Shown: positions 1-7,665, counted from the first letter of the stretch. The stretch is 59,236 nucleotides of DNA from Paenibacillus sp. Soil750 (GCF_001428045.1 NZ_LMSD01000018.1:1-59236), one strand, 5' to 3'. Notes: a model not told the origin generated them from the sequence alone. Numbers and translations: made by a program.

Positions 1-166
1 TTAATTGCTCATTTGAAGCTAGCGAGATTTTGCAATCTCTTTTATAGTCGATTGCTCGACTGTGCTTACTCACTCGTTGTTCAGTTTTCAAAGATCAATT
101 TCTTCCACATTACATCGCCATCCGTTTAGCGGCGACTTTTTAAATATATCACAGTCACACCAGAGA
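1..166 (-). other. rrn operon leader, 16S gene lies beyond position 1
   Basis: This is the 5' leader of a ribosomal RNA operon read leftwards out of the window. It holds a boxA-like antitermination site on the minus strand at 85-97 (TGATCTTTGAAAA, close to the B. subtilis rrn boxA TGCTCTTTGAAAA). Two hairpins follow at 46-61 (stem AGTCGA/TCGACT) and 24-39 (stem GAGATT/AATCTC), each capped by a GCAA tetraloop in the RNA. The 16S gene itself is not in the window, so the assignment rests on the leader motifs and the promoters upstream. Confidence 0.8.
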
Positions 167-172
167 TTGCAA
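143..172 (-). promoter_or_regulatory. rrn promoter P2 (sigma-A)
   Basis: On the minus strand, -35 TTGCAA (167-172) and -10 TATATT (143-148) are separated by 18 bp. It is the promoter nearest the boxA leader and is likely the strong growth-regulated rrn promoter. Confidence 0.7.
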
Positions 173-246
173 GTTTTTTTTGAAAGTTATATGTAACCTC
201 TTCTGTAATAAGACTCACTCGCTTTTGTTACGAAGTGACGAGTTAT

Positions 247-276
247 AAAATAACACAGGTGGAGAGGGTAAGTCAA
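247..276 (-). promoter_or_regulatory. rrn promoter P1 (sigma-A)
   Basis: On the minus strand, -35 TTGACT (271-276) and -10 TATTTT (247-252) are separated by 18 bp, with a TG dinucleotide upstream of the -10. It lies about 100 bp upstream of P2, the tandem arrangement usual for Bacilli rrn operons, and begins directly after the stop codon of the gene at 288-518. Confidence 0.6.
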
Positions 277-287
277 GCACTTACCCC

Positions 288-518
288 CTATTTTTTCTGA
301 GCTTGGTAATTACGGTTTCTGGCGTACTTTGATATTTCCTTTGGTGTCGCTAAGCGAGCATACATCCTGAAGATGACCTTGTATCTGGATTCTATAGCTC
401 CCTTTATCTCTTGATCAATTCTCTTATCATTGAGATCGAATAGCATTTCGTCTAATTCTTTACGCAGTACATAATCTAATTCTCTGCATTCTCTCTCATT
501 GAACAAAAATCCGAGCAT
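288..518 (-). CDS. small uncharacterised protein next to the rrn promoter
   Basis: This 76-residue, highly charged, probably helical protein begins MLGFLFNERECRELDYVL and is rich in E, D, K and R. I have an impression of similar short proteins in Bacilli but know no function. The open frame can be extended to a TTG at 530, but the GAGAGGGG upstream would then lie almost against the start. The ATG at 518 has GGATGG about 4 nt upstream and is preferred. There is no signal peptide or membrane segment. Stop codon TAG abuts the rrn P1 promoter, so the gene may be read into the rrn operon. No terminator is visible between them. Confidence 0.6.
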   Translation of the reverse strand: MLGFLFNERECRELDYVLRKELDEMLFDLNDKRIDQEIKGAIESRYKVIFRMYARLATPKEISKYARNRNYQAQKK

Positions 519-670
519 ACATCCATCCAAACCCCTCTCGACTGTAGAGATTCATGGCACTAACAAATTTAGTTAGACGTGGAGAGTTGAGCCAATTATG
601 CCCCTCTTCTTTTACGCCTTATTGTTATGCTCAGATTTTGCCAATTTTATGACGAGAGATTGAAAATATT

Positions 671-1282
671 TTACAAATGCACCAACCAGTAGGTAAGTGT
701 GCTCTCAATTATAGCCGCAATCAAAAGAAGTATAACGATTCCCATACTGAGCGGTTTGGTTAATTGAAAAATTCTAATCAATTCAATTCGAGCACTTCTT
801 TTCTCAGCAGGCACGAGTAGCTGTACACCCATTTTCCAAACCAACATCCCTATCTTCAAGCCATATGCGCACGCAAGCAATATAACAGGGATCTCAATGA
901 TACCATGCGGCAATATCCCTTTAAGAACGATGGACAATGTACTTTCATGCGTCTGCAAAGAAAGAACATAACCTAGAATCATTCCATTAGCGATTAGCAT
1001 AAAGAGCGGTAATACACCTAGGAAAACCCCACAGAAAACAATAAGCACCGACTTAATCGCGTTATTTAAAAAGATAAAAATGAACAGCCAAACCTGCGGG
1101 TTTTCTTTGGTACTTATCGATTTAATCATAGGCTGGAGTCCCTCTAATTGCTTTTCCAAGAAATGCGTAAATTGGTCGGAATTTGCCCAACCCATATACA
1201 AACTAAATCCAAAAACAAGAACAACCACAATAAAGTAATGCTTCATTTCTTTAAAATGTCTAAGCAATGCTGGAAAATTCAT
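671..1282 (-). CDS. SpoIIM-family (stage II sporulation protein M-like) membrane protein
   Basis: A 203-residue protein with about five hydrophobic segments and the family pattern of an N-terminal membrane helix, a polar stretch around residues 40-60 and a multi-helix core. The core contains LPHGIIEIPVILLACAYGL, typical of the SpoIIM/DUF95 family. SpoIIM proper acts with SpoIID and SpoIIP in peptidoglycan remodelling during engulfment. This may be SpoIIM itself or a paralogue of unknown role, since the usual spoIIM locus is elsewhere. ATG start with GGAGG about 8 nt upstream. It is divergent from pdaB, consistent with a sporulation cluster. Confidence 0.7.
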   Translation of the reverse strand: MNFPALLRHFKEMKHYFIVVVLVFGFSLYMGWANSDQFTHFLEKQLEGLQPMIKSISTKENPQVWLFIFIFLNNAIKSVLIVFCGVFLGVLPLFMLIANGMILGYVLSLQTHESTLSIVLKGILPHGIIEIPVILLACAYGLKIGMLVWKMGVQLLVPAEKRSARIELIRIFQLTKPLSMGIVILLLIAAIIESTLTYWLVHL

Positions 1283-1308
1283 TTTGTAATTCCTCCAATT
1301 TCGGAAGC

Positions 1309-1336
1309 ATAAGTACCATGTGTACGAGCATACATT
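1309..1336 (+). promoter_or_regulatory. sigma-E-type promoter of pdaB
   Basis: ATA at 1309-1311, a 17-bp spacer and CATACATT at 1329-1336 match the published sigma-E consensus ATA-N16-18-CATACANT. B. subtilis pdaB is a mother-cell gene, which agrees. Start of translation is 60 bp downstream with AAGGAGGT between. Confidence 0.65.
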
Positions 1337-1356
1337 ATTTACTAAAGGTTATACAA
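1327..1356 (-). promoter_or_regulatory. candidate sigma-A promoter of the SpoIIM-like gene
   Basis: On the minus strand, TTGTAT (1351-1356) and TATGCT (1327-1332) are separated by 18 bp. Its -10 overlaps the -10 of the divergent pdaB sigma-E promoter, so the two could not fire at once. The match to consensus is moderate. Confidence 0.35.
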
Positions 1357-1395
1357 GCTATCTATGGCTTGACATAAAGGAGGTACAAGCTGTTT

Positions 1396-2178
1396 ATGAA
1401 CTACTTTTTTGTAATCAACGCACGCAAATTTAAACAATATTTATTCATTGCTCTTGCCATCATCTTCTCCGCGGCCATTGTATATTCCGAACAAAGTAAT
1501 GTATCCGTCTTTATGAACTCCGAGCCATCGGCTATCTACAGCGTGCAGACCGAAAAGAAAGTTATCGCCCTTACCTTTGATATTTCTTGGGGGGATACTC
1601 GAGCTGAACCGATCTTGAAAATCCTAAAGGACAATGGTGTTAAGGATGCAACATTCTTCTTATCCTCGCCCTGGAGTAAGAGCCATCCCGACATTGTCTC
1701 GCACATCAAAAGCTACGGATTCGAGATTGGTAGTCACGGAAACAAATTTGACAACTACAGCGATCTAAGTGACGAGGAAATTCGAAACGAAATTACTACT
1801 GCACATGGCATTTTAACAGAATTAATTGGTAAGGAGCCTAACCTCATTCGCCTACCTAATGGCGACTTCGACAAGCGTGTGTTGCGCATTGCTGATGATC
1901 TCGGCTATTCCGTCATACAATGGGATACAGACTCTCAGGATTGGCTGAATAAAGGCGTCGACACCCTTGTAAACCGTGTAGTGAGCAAGGCACATCCTGG
2001 CGATATCGTTCTTCTACATGCGAGCGACTCCTCCCAACAAACACATGAGGCTTTGCCCGCCATCATTCAACAACTAAGAGAAAAAGGATATCAGTTCGTA
2101 AGTGTTAGTGAGCTCATTAAGCAAACCCAGGTGGAGACAACCCCTGTTGAGGATCAAGCCATGAAACAAATCCATTAG
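1396..2178 (+). CDS. pdaB: polysaccharide deacetylase PdaB
   Basis: A 260-residue member of the NodB/CE4 family. An N-terminal hydrophobic segment (about residues 14-30) anchors or exports it. The PdaB-type signature TFDISWG is at 60-66, where most family members have TFDD, and SHGNK at 113-117 supplies metal-ligand histidine. In B. subtilis PdaB maintains spores after late sporulation and is linked to muramic delta-lactam in cortex peptidoglycan. AAAGGAGGT lies about 11 nt before the ATG. It stands alone on the plus strand, convergent with kbaA, and shares a bidirectional terminator with it. The spore-cortex role fits the neighbouring cwlD and gerD. Confidence 0.93.
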   Translation: MNYFFVINARKFKQYLFIALAIIFSAAIVYSEQSNVSVFMNSEPSAIYSVQTEKKVIALTFDISWGDTRAEPILKILKDNGVKDATFFLSSPWSKSHPDIVSHIKSYGFEIGSHGNKFDNYSDLSDEEIRNEITTAHGILTELIGKEPNLIRLPNGDFDKRVLRIADDLGYSVIQWDTDSQDWLNKGVDTLVNRVVSKAHPGDIVLLHASDSSQQTHEALPAIIQQLREKGYQFVSVSELIKQTQVETTPVEDQAMKQIH

Positions 2179-2196
2179 TATTTATGAATAAATTTT

Positions 2197-2228
2197 AAAA
2201 AAAGAGCTAATCAAATTAGCTCTTTTTG
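2197..2228. terminator. bidirectional terminator between pdaB and kbaA
   Basis: Stem GAGCTAAT (2204-2211) and ATTAGCTC (2215-2222) with a 3-nt loop has a run of A before it and a run of T after it, so it can work on both strands. The stop codon of kbaA lies inside the stem. Confidence 0.85.
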
Positions 2229-2812
2229 TTATCCAATATTTTATGTAGGGTAAGAATCTGCCATGCATTACAGACGAACAATGGTGCCAACATAAATAGA
2301 CTTGATGCCGTGTTATCCAATTTCAATGCTGGTACAGCCTCAAGCACAGTAACTGCCGTCATGAAAAATAAAGTAGGAATGAATGCATTCCGATTCGTCA
2401 TTTTTACCTTCCAATAACTTACTGCTAAAGAAATCACTAATACGCACACAGGCAAGATAAAATATCCAAGCAGCGATTCTGAACTGTTGAAATTCGTTTT
2501 CCTCAAGTAGACAAGGTCGAATAAAACAACAATAACAACGGCAAGCTGCAACAAGTCCCATACTGTTTTAGATCGTATAATACCAACAGCAATGAACCTA
2601 ACTATTAAATATGCGAAGAAGCCCATTTGACTCAATACACTTATCGTAGCTCCACCAAGAATCATATTAATCAAATTAAATCCGACCGCCGATAAGCCCA
2701 TTACAGAGAATTCTTTGTCTGAAAATTGAAGGATAAGTCCAACCCCAGTGGATACTACAATCCCTAATACTAATGTTGTCCAAAATAAGTGAAACCATTT
2801 ACGTAAAGTCAC
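2216..2812 (-). CDS. kbaA: KinB-signalling pathway activator KbaA
   Basis: A 198-residue integral membrane protein with about six hydrophobic helices, matching KbaA in size, N-terminal pattern (RKWFHLFWTTLVLG) and genome position next to gerD and salA. In B. subtilis KbaA is needed for activity of the sensor kinase KinB, which feeds the phosphorelay to Spo0A at sporulation onset. The start is GTG with GGAGG about 9 nt upstream; no nearer ATG fits. The last codons form part of the shared terminator. Confidence 0.88.
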   Translation of the reverse strand: MTLRKWFHLFWTTLVLGIVVSTGVGLILQFSDKEFSVMGLSAVGFNLINMILGGATISVLSQMGFFAYLIVRFIAVGIIRSKTVWDLLQLAVVIVVLFDLVYLRKTNFNSSESLLGYFILPVCVLVISLAVSYWKVKMTNRNAFIPTLFFMTAVTVLEAVPALKLDNTASSLFMLAPLFVCNAWQILTLHKILDNKKS

Positions 2813-2847
2813 GTTTTATTCCCTCCACACATCAACTCTAATTGTTA

Positions 2848-2877
2848 ATTGTACCAATCTTTACGTTAAAAAGCCAA
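2848..2877 (-). promoter_or_regulatory. kbaA promoter (sigma-A, extended -10)
   Basis: On the minus strand, TTGGCT (2872-2877) and TACAAT (2848-2853) are separated by 18 bp, with TGG directly before the -10 giving an extended -10 element. The start codon is about 36 bp downstream. Confidence 0.55.
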
Positions 2878-2887
2878 TAATGTCCCC

Positions 2888-2916
2888 TTATATTCTGACC
2901 CTAACCACACATACTA
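2888..2916 (+). promoter_or_regulatory. sigma-G-type promoter of gerD
   Basis: CATACTA at 2910-2916 is a full match to the sigma-G -10 element. TTATA at 2888-2892, 17 bp upstream, is an acceptable -35 with one mismatch to GHATR. B. subtilis gerD is forespore-expressed from sigma-G, so the assignment is expected. Confidence 0.65.
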
Positions 2917-2951
2917 AGACCATTAAAGTTCAGGGAAGGGAGCATGTAGTT

Positions 2952-3725
2952 ATGTTAAAGACAAGACTTAGAAAGCTTCAGGTCCTACCGGCTATATCAT
3001 TGGCTTTTCTTCTCGCCTCTTGTGGTACAGATAACTCATCTCAAGGCCAATCTCAAGCCAACACGTACAAAGAACAAAAGACAATGATCCTTGATATTCT
3101 GAAGTCAGATGATGGTAAAAAAGCAATAAGTGCTGCAAATCGAAGTATCATGAATGGAGATGTAGGTGCTAACAGCGTTGCTGGCCAATCACAAATTAAA
3201 CTACTATCTGCGAATGAGTCCCTGCAGCTTCAAATGGCTGTCAAGGATGTACTGACCGCTAAGGAAAATAATATGTTTTTGACCGATATGATGAAGGACC
3301 CTAAGTTCGCAGGTGACTTTGCCACGGCAATCCAAAAAGAAACCAAACAGATGTTCAAGGAACTGCTCAAGGACCCTACCTACCAAAAATCACTGATTGA
3401 TGTTATGAAAAACCCAGATTATGAGAAAATGGTCCTTGATGTTATGAAAACAGCACCATACCGCCAGCAAATGATGACAGTCATGGAGGAATCCATCCAA
3501 AGCCCTCTTTTCAGGGCGCAAATGGTTGAATTACTTAAGTCTGCTATCGCCCAACAAAGCAAGCCTGATCAAATGCCTTCCGCAAAGAGCACAGAAAAAA
3601 GTGATGATAAAGCCAAAGAAGGAGATAAAAAACAAGACGGCGGGGATGAAAAACAGAAGGATGATTCCTCAGGGGACTCCGATAAACAAGGTGAAGAGAA
3701 GAAAGATGGAGGTTCTGATTCATAA
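2952..3725 (+). CDS. gerD: spore germination lipoprotein GerD
   Basis: A 257-residue lipoprotein. The signal peptide ends in the lipobox LASC (residues 21-24, lipidated Cys24). It is followed by a helical core with repeated (M/L)-x-D-(V/M)-MK-x-P units, as in the GerD trimeric superhelical rod, then a low-complexity tail rich in K, D, E, G and S from about residue 210. GerD clusters nutrient germinant receptors in the spore inner membrane. A longer frame opens at 2880, but only the ATG at 2952 gives a proper signal peptide and has AAGGGAG about 9 nt upstream. The gene is convergent with salA. Confidence 0.9.
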   Translation: MLKTRLRKLQVLPAISLAFLLASCGTDNSSQGQSQANTYKEQKTMILDILKSDDGKKAISAANRSIMNGDVGANSVAGQSQIKLLSANESLQLQMAVKDVLTAKENNMFLTDMMKDPKFAGDFATAIQKETKQMFKELLKDPTYQKSLIDVMKNPDYEKMVLDVMKTAPYRQQMMTVMEESIQSPLFRAQMVELLKSAIAQQSKPDQMPSAKSTEKSDDKAKEGDKKQDGGDEKQKDDSSGDSDKQGEEKKDGGSDS

Positions 3726-3728
3726 ACG

Positions 3729-3774
3729 AAAAAGGAAGAGTTGGCAGATTCCTTCTGCTTCCTCTTCCTTTTTT
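3729..3774. terminator. bidirectional terminator between gerD and salA
   Basis: Outer stem AAAAAGGAAGAG / CTCTTCCTTTTT encloses a smaller GCAG/CTGC stem. A-rich and T-rich flanks serve both convergent genes. Confidence 0.75.
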
Positions 3775-3778
3775 CGCA

Positions 3779-4873
3779 CTATTTATCCAGCTTCGTAATT
3801 ATCCGATCCGCTATTTCCAAATAGATTTGACCCGCTTTGGATTCTGCCTTATATACGGACGGCGAGTAATCTATTTCAGATATATGATTATCAGGCGCTC
3901 CTAATGGAATTTGCGCTAATAGCTCACTGTGTAGATCTTCAGCAAGTTTAGCACCTCCACCTTTACCAAAAACATGCTCAATGCTGCCATCCTTACTTTC
4001 ATAGTAAGACATGTTCTCAACGATACCCAAAATTTCATGATTCGTTTGAATGGCCATAGCACCGGCTCTAGCAGCTACAAAAGCTGCTGTAGCATGTGGT
4101 GTCGTAACAATGATCTCTTTGCTTTGCGGTATGAGCTGATGCACATCAAGTGCAACATCGCCAGTACCCGGAGGAAGGTCTAGGAGGATGTACTCCACAT
4201 CTCCCCAATTTACTTCATTGAAGAAGTTGCGTAGCATTTTACCTAACATCGGCCCACGCCATACAACAGGTGCATTGTCTTGGACAAAGAACCCCATCGA
4301 TATCACTTTTACTCCAAATTTCTCAACAGGAATAATCACGTTTTCTACCAACTGCGGCTGTTCTTCAATCCCCATCATATCCGGAATACTAAATCCATAA
4401 ATATCCGCATCGATGATCCCTACCTTTTTCCCTTTACGAGCCAGTGCGACTGCTAGATTAACTGTGACTGTTGATTTACCAACGCCACCTTTGCCACTCG
4501 CAACAGCGATGAACTCCACCGTAGAAGATTGTCCAAGAATCGGCTGCTGAATCGGAGGTTGAACAGGCTTCTGCTGGTTTGTATCCGCCTGATGTGAAGT
4601 TCCTTCCAAACGACTCCGCTCATGGTCCGTCATCAATCTAAACCGGATATGAACTTGAGGTACTCCTATATTTGCTAAAGATTGTTGAATAAATGCTCTG
4701 GCTTGCTCCTTATATCCTTCATCCTCGGTTACTACGAGCAAACTTAAGGATACCGCATCTTCTTTCACCATTACATCACGAATCAAATTTAATTCCACTA
4801 CACTTTTATTAAACTGGGGATCTATTAGCTTGCTCAACGCTTCTAGAATTTGATCTTTATGTACCATAGCCAC
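3779..4873 (-). CDS. salA: Mrp/NBP35-family ATPase SalA
   Basis: A 364-residue protein with an N-terminal DUF59-like domain (about 1-85), a proline/glutamine linker (about 95-115) and a P-loop domain with the deviant Walker A GKGGVGKST at 127-135. Mrp relatives load or carry Fe-S clusters through a C-terminal CxxC. This protein has no cysteine at all (for example ENMSYYESKDG where CxxC would follow), so it fits the SalA branch. In B. subtilis SalA is a transcription regulator that represses scoC and thereby favours exoprotease expression. Start is GTG at 4873 with AAAGGTG upstream; ATG at 4867 is an alternative. It follows cwlD by 48 bp and is probably co-transcribed. Confidence 0.85.
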   Translation of the reverse strand: MAMVHKDQILEALSKLIDPQFNKSVVELNLIRDVMVKEDAVSLSLLVVTEDEGYKEQARAFIQQSLANIGVPQVHIRFRLMTDHERSRLEGTSHQADTNQQKPVQPPIQQPILGQSSTVEFIAVASGKGGVGKSTVTVNLAVALARKGKKVGIIDADIYGFSIPDMMGIEEQPQLVENVIIPVEKFGVKVISMGFFVQDNAPVVWRGPMLGKMLRNFFNEVNWGDVEYILLDLPPGTGDVALDVHQLIPQSKEIIVTTPHATAAFVAARAGAMAIQTNHEILGIVENMSYYESKDGSIEHVFGKGGGAKLAEDLHSELLAQIPLGAPDNHISEIDYSPSVYKAESKAGQIYLEIADRIITKLDK

Positions 4874-4921
4874 ATCACACCTTTATTGGGACATTGTATT
4901 CGCGGCTTTTATTATAACATA

Positions 4922-5683
4922 TTATGAAGCAGAACCCACTTTTTCACCTGCATAATATCTCAAAATTCCTTGATAAACTGATGCTGCCAGTATCTTCTGG
5001 TAGTTCTCATCAGCTAATAACTTCGCCTCTTCTGGGTTTGAAAGAAAGCCTACCTCAACAAGTGCACTTGGGATTTTCAACGTTTTTAACAGATACACAG
5101 TCTTATCCGCCAACTTAGCAACACGATCGGTATTTTCTAAATTACGCTTAAGCTCGGACTGAATGAGTGCCGCTAGATTGGGATTATCAGGATTATTCAA
5201 ATAATAGAACGTTTGTGCGCCTCTCCATTTATCCGATGGAATACTGTTCAAATGAATACTCAAAAACATATCGGCATTATTGTTCTGAATCAAGTCCGCG
5301 CGGTTGTGGAGATCCTGCGTCTTACGTTTGCTGTAGCCTTTCGTACCCGAATCCGCTAGATCAGTATCCGTTTCTCTTGTTAAAACCACAATCGCACCAG
5401 CTTGTTGTAAGTAGTCGCGTAGCCGCAAGGTTATAGCTAAATTGATGTCCTTCTCGATGATACCACCCTTACTCTCCGCCCCACCGTCTGGCCCCCCATG
5501 ACCGGCGTCTAGCGCTATTGTCTTACCCGATAAAGGGAGCGTCCAATCCGACCAGGTCTTCGTTGTAGGGAGCTCGTACGCATAAATAAAGACAACCAAG
5601 GCAACCAGCATAGCTGAAAGCAATAGCTTCAGACTACTGTGAAAGGTCAGCCATACCACCAACCTCTTCTTCCTTTTACGCAT
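4922..5683 (-). CDS. cwlD: germination-specific N-acetylmuramoyl-L-alanine amidase CwlD
   Basis: A 253-residue Amidase_3 enzyme with one N-terminal transmembrane helix (about 18-36). Zinc ligands are visible as His62 (DAGHGG), Glu77 and His144 (SIHLNS), with catalytic Glu210 (VEVGFLSN). It cleaves stem peptides from muramic acid, the first step toward the muramic delta-lactam that marks spore cortex for germination lytic enzymes. PdaA, the partner deacetylase, is not in this window. AGAGGTGG lies about 6 nt before the ATG. A weak sporulation-type promoter (GTATA-N16-CATATAG, 5722-5750) lies upstream, but it is poor against sigma-E and sigma-G consensus. Confidence 0.92.
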   Translation of the reverse strand: MRKRKKRLVVWLTFHSSLKLLLSAMLVALVVFIYAYELPTTKTWSDWTLPLSGKTIALDAGHGGPDGGAESKGGIIEKDINLAITLRLRDYLQQAGAIVVLTRETDTDLADSGTKGYSKRKTQDLHNRADLIQNNNADMFLSIHLNSIPSDKWRGAQTFYYLNNPDNPNLAALIQSELKRNLENTDRVAKLADKTVYLLKTLKIPSALVEVGFLSNPEEAKLLADENYQKILAASVYQGILRYYAGEKVGSAS

Positions 5684-5909
5684 AAAAAATCCACCTCTGT
5701 TCCCCTATAGACTCTGTAACATCTATATGGGACAGGGTGGACAAATATACCAGACTTATACGCGATATTCAGGGTCGCTTCAACCTTCCACCTACACCCG
5801 TGTAATCGCGTCATACGATGAAATTCGAACAACAATTAGTCCTAAGTACAATCGCATGTAGAATCGCTTCACGAGGCCTTGTATTGTGCATTGCAGTGTT
5901 GAAACAAAC

Positions 5910-6602
5910 TTACTTATGGAGACCACATTCCGTTTTCTCAATACTTGCCCAACGTCCCGCGCGCGGATCTTCACCTTCGGCGACTTGGCGTGTGCAGTGC
6001 GTGCAACCGATACTAGGATAGTTACGATCATGCAACGGGTTGTATATCACATCATTGTCGCGGATGTATTGCCATACGTCTTCTGAAGTCCATCCAGCTA
6101 GTGGGTTGAATTTAATTAGACCAAATTTCACATCGTATTCAACTTTTTTAGCATTTGCTCGAGTAGGTGCTTGATCGCGGCGAATACCAGTAATCCACGC
6201 ATCATAGTTTCTAAGGATATCTGTAAGTGGATCAACTTTACGTATGTTGCAGCATTGGTTCGCGTCACTTTTCCATAGCTCATCCCCAAATTTCTCCGCT
6301 TGCTCATCAAGAGTTAACTTAGGCAATACTTGAACGAATTTCGTACCATAGTGCTTCTCAAGACGATCTTTCGTTTCATAAGTCTCATCAAAGTGCACAT
6401 TCGTATCCAAGTAGAAGATATCTACGTTTGGGTTAATCTTTTGCAGCATGTCGACCAACACCACATCTTCCGCTCCAAAACTACAAGCAAGTGTCAATCT
6501 TTGAAATGTATCTACAGCTAATTTCAATATGGCTTCAGGCGATTGATTTTCGAATTCTTCCGCAGCTTTCGTTACAAATGCTTCTTTCTCAAATAGATTC
6601 AT
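5910..6602 (-). CDS. cysH: assimilatory adenylyl-sulfate (APS) reductase CysH
   Basis: A 230-residue PAPS/APS reductase with the PP-loop-like SFGAEDVVLVDM (41-52) and catalytic Cys226 in ECGLHK. Cys117, Cys118, Cys200 and Cys203 (QCCN and GCTHC) form the [4Fe-4S] binding set that marks APS-using enzymes, so it should reduce APS with thioredoxin to sulfite for cysteine synthesis. GGAGG is 7-8 nt before the ATG. It has its own strong promoter and sits alone between rpsI and cwlD; no other sulfate-assimilation gene is adjacent. B. subtilis keeps cysH elsewhere. Confidence 0.93.
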   Translation of the reverse strand: MNLFEKEAFVTKAAEEFENQSPEAILKLAVDTFQRLTLACSFGAEDVVLVDMLQKINPNVDIFYLDTNVHFDETYETKDRLEKHYGTKFVQVLPKLTLDEQAEKFGDELWKSDANQCCNIRKVDPLTDILRNYDAWITGIRRDQAPTRANAKKVEYDVKFGLIKFNPLAGWTSEDVWQYIRDNDVIYNPLHDRNYPSIGCTHCTRQVAEGEDPRAGRWASIEKTECGLHK

Positions 6603-6659
6603 CTTCCGATTCCTCCAATAGTCGACAATCCCGACTGATTTTGTATGATTTATAACTTC

Positions 6660-6687
6660 ATTATATCTGACTTCTACAAGGTGTCAA
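6660..6687 (-). promoter_or_regulatory. cysH promoter (sigma-A, consensus)
   Basis: On the minus strand, TTGACA (6682-6687) and TATAAT (6660-6665) are separated by 16 bp; both hexamers are perfect. The leader to the cysH ATG is only about 50 nt, too short for an S-box riboswitch, so regulation if any should be by a DNA-binding protein. Confidence 0.8.
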
Positions 6688-6750
6688 TTACTTTTTATCA
6701 TTTTGGTATTAACTTATTCTATTGGGATAAAGTTGGATCATGATGAACAT

Positions 6751-6811
6751 AAAAAAGAAAAACCTCTCCAGCCATAAGCCGAAAAGGTTCTTCTTGTGTG
6801 CCAAAGGCACA
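6751..6811 (-). terminator. terminator of the rplM-rpsI transcript
   Basis: On the minus strand a 12-bp stem with several G-U pairs (6761-6789, ends AACCT/AGGTT) is followed by TTTTCTTTTTT. A smaller GTGCC/GGCAC hairpin at 6798-6810 precedes it, just after the rpsI stop. Confidence 0.8.
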
Positions 6812-6816
6812 ATATC

Positions 6817-7209
6817 TTAACGTTTGGAGAATTGAGGAGCACGACGTGCTGCTTTCAATCCGTATTTTTTACGCTCTTTCATACGGGAATCACGTGTTAA
6901 GAATCCAGCTTTTTTCAAGGATCCACGGTATTCCGGATCAGCTTTCAACAATGCACGGGAGATACCGTGACGAATTGCGCCAGCTTGTCCGCTGATTCCG
7001 CCGCCATTTGCAAGAACTAGAACATCGTATTGACCGATAGTTTCAGTAAGAGCAAGTGGTTGTTTTACGATTAGCTTCAATGTTTCTAGACCGAAATACT
7101 CATCTAGATCACGTTTATTGATGATGATGCGTCCTTCACCCGGTATTAAGCGAACACGCGCTACCGAATGTTTACGACGACCCGTTCCATAATATTGAAC
7201 TTGTGCCAC
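6817..7209 (-). CDS. rpsI: 30S ribosomal protein S9
   Basis: At 130 residues this is the family's normal length, with the conserved GTGRRKHSVARV (9-20) near the start, GGGISGQAGAIRHGI in the middle and the basic C-terminal tail ending SKR that reaches the P-site tRNA. The start is GTG with AAGGAGG about 9 nt upstream. It follows rplM by 18 bp in the usual L13-S9 pair. Confidence 0.97.
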   Translation of the reverse strand: MAQVQYYGTGRRKHSVARVRLIPGEGRIIINKRDLDEYFGLETLKLIVKQPLALTETIGQYDVLVLANGGGISGQAGAIRHGISRALLKADPEYRGSLKKAGFLTRDSRMKERKKYGLKAARRAPQFSKR

Positions 7210-7227
7210 GAAACGTTCCTCCTTATA

Positions 7228-7665
7228 TTAACCGCGAAGATTCCAGACTTCTGGTAGTTGTGCTTGGTGCGGATGCTCTGCTCCACCGTAGACTTTAAGC
7301 TTAGTTTTCAAGCTGTCGCCTAGACGGTTCTTAGGAAGCATACCATGAACTGCGAATTCGATCATACGATCAGGCTTGCTGTTAAGCAAGTCTTGAGCGG
7401 AAGTCACTTTCAAACCACCTTGGTACAAAGAGTGACGGTAGTACATTTTGTTTTGCATTTTCTTACCAGTAAGCTTAATTTGGGAAGCATTGATAACAAC
7501 AACGAAATCACCAGTATCTACGTGTGGAGTGAACTCCGGTTTGTGCTTACCGCGGATAATGCTAGCAACTTCACTTGCAAGACGGCCAAGTGTTTGGCCT
7601 GCAGCGTCAACAATGTACCATTTACGCTCTACTTCATTTGGCTTAGCCATATATGTGGTGCGCAT
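7228..7665 (-). CDS. rplM: 50S ribosomal protein L13
   Basis: A 145-residue protein with the characteristic KWYIVDAAGQTLGRLAS segment and YRHSLYQGG loop. L13 is an early 23S rRNA assembly protein. TTAGGAGG precedes the ATG. Preceded by its own promoter and a hairpin leader of the type known to allow autogenous control. Confidence 0.97.
   Translation of the reverse strand: MRTTYMAKPNEVERKWYIVDAAGQTLGRLASEVASIIRGKHKPEFTPHVDTGDFVVVINASQIKLTGKKMQNKMYYRHSLYQGGLKVTSAQDLLNSKPDRMIEFAVHGMLPKNRLGDSLKTKLKVYGGAEHPHQAQLPEVWNLRG

Noticed and set aside
5722..5750. Sporulation promoter of cwlD (GTATA-N16-CATATAG)
   Set aside because: It differs from both sigma-E and sigma-G consensus at key -10 positions, so I mention it only under cwlD.
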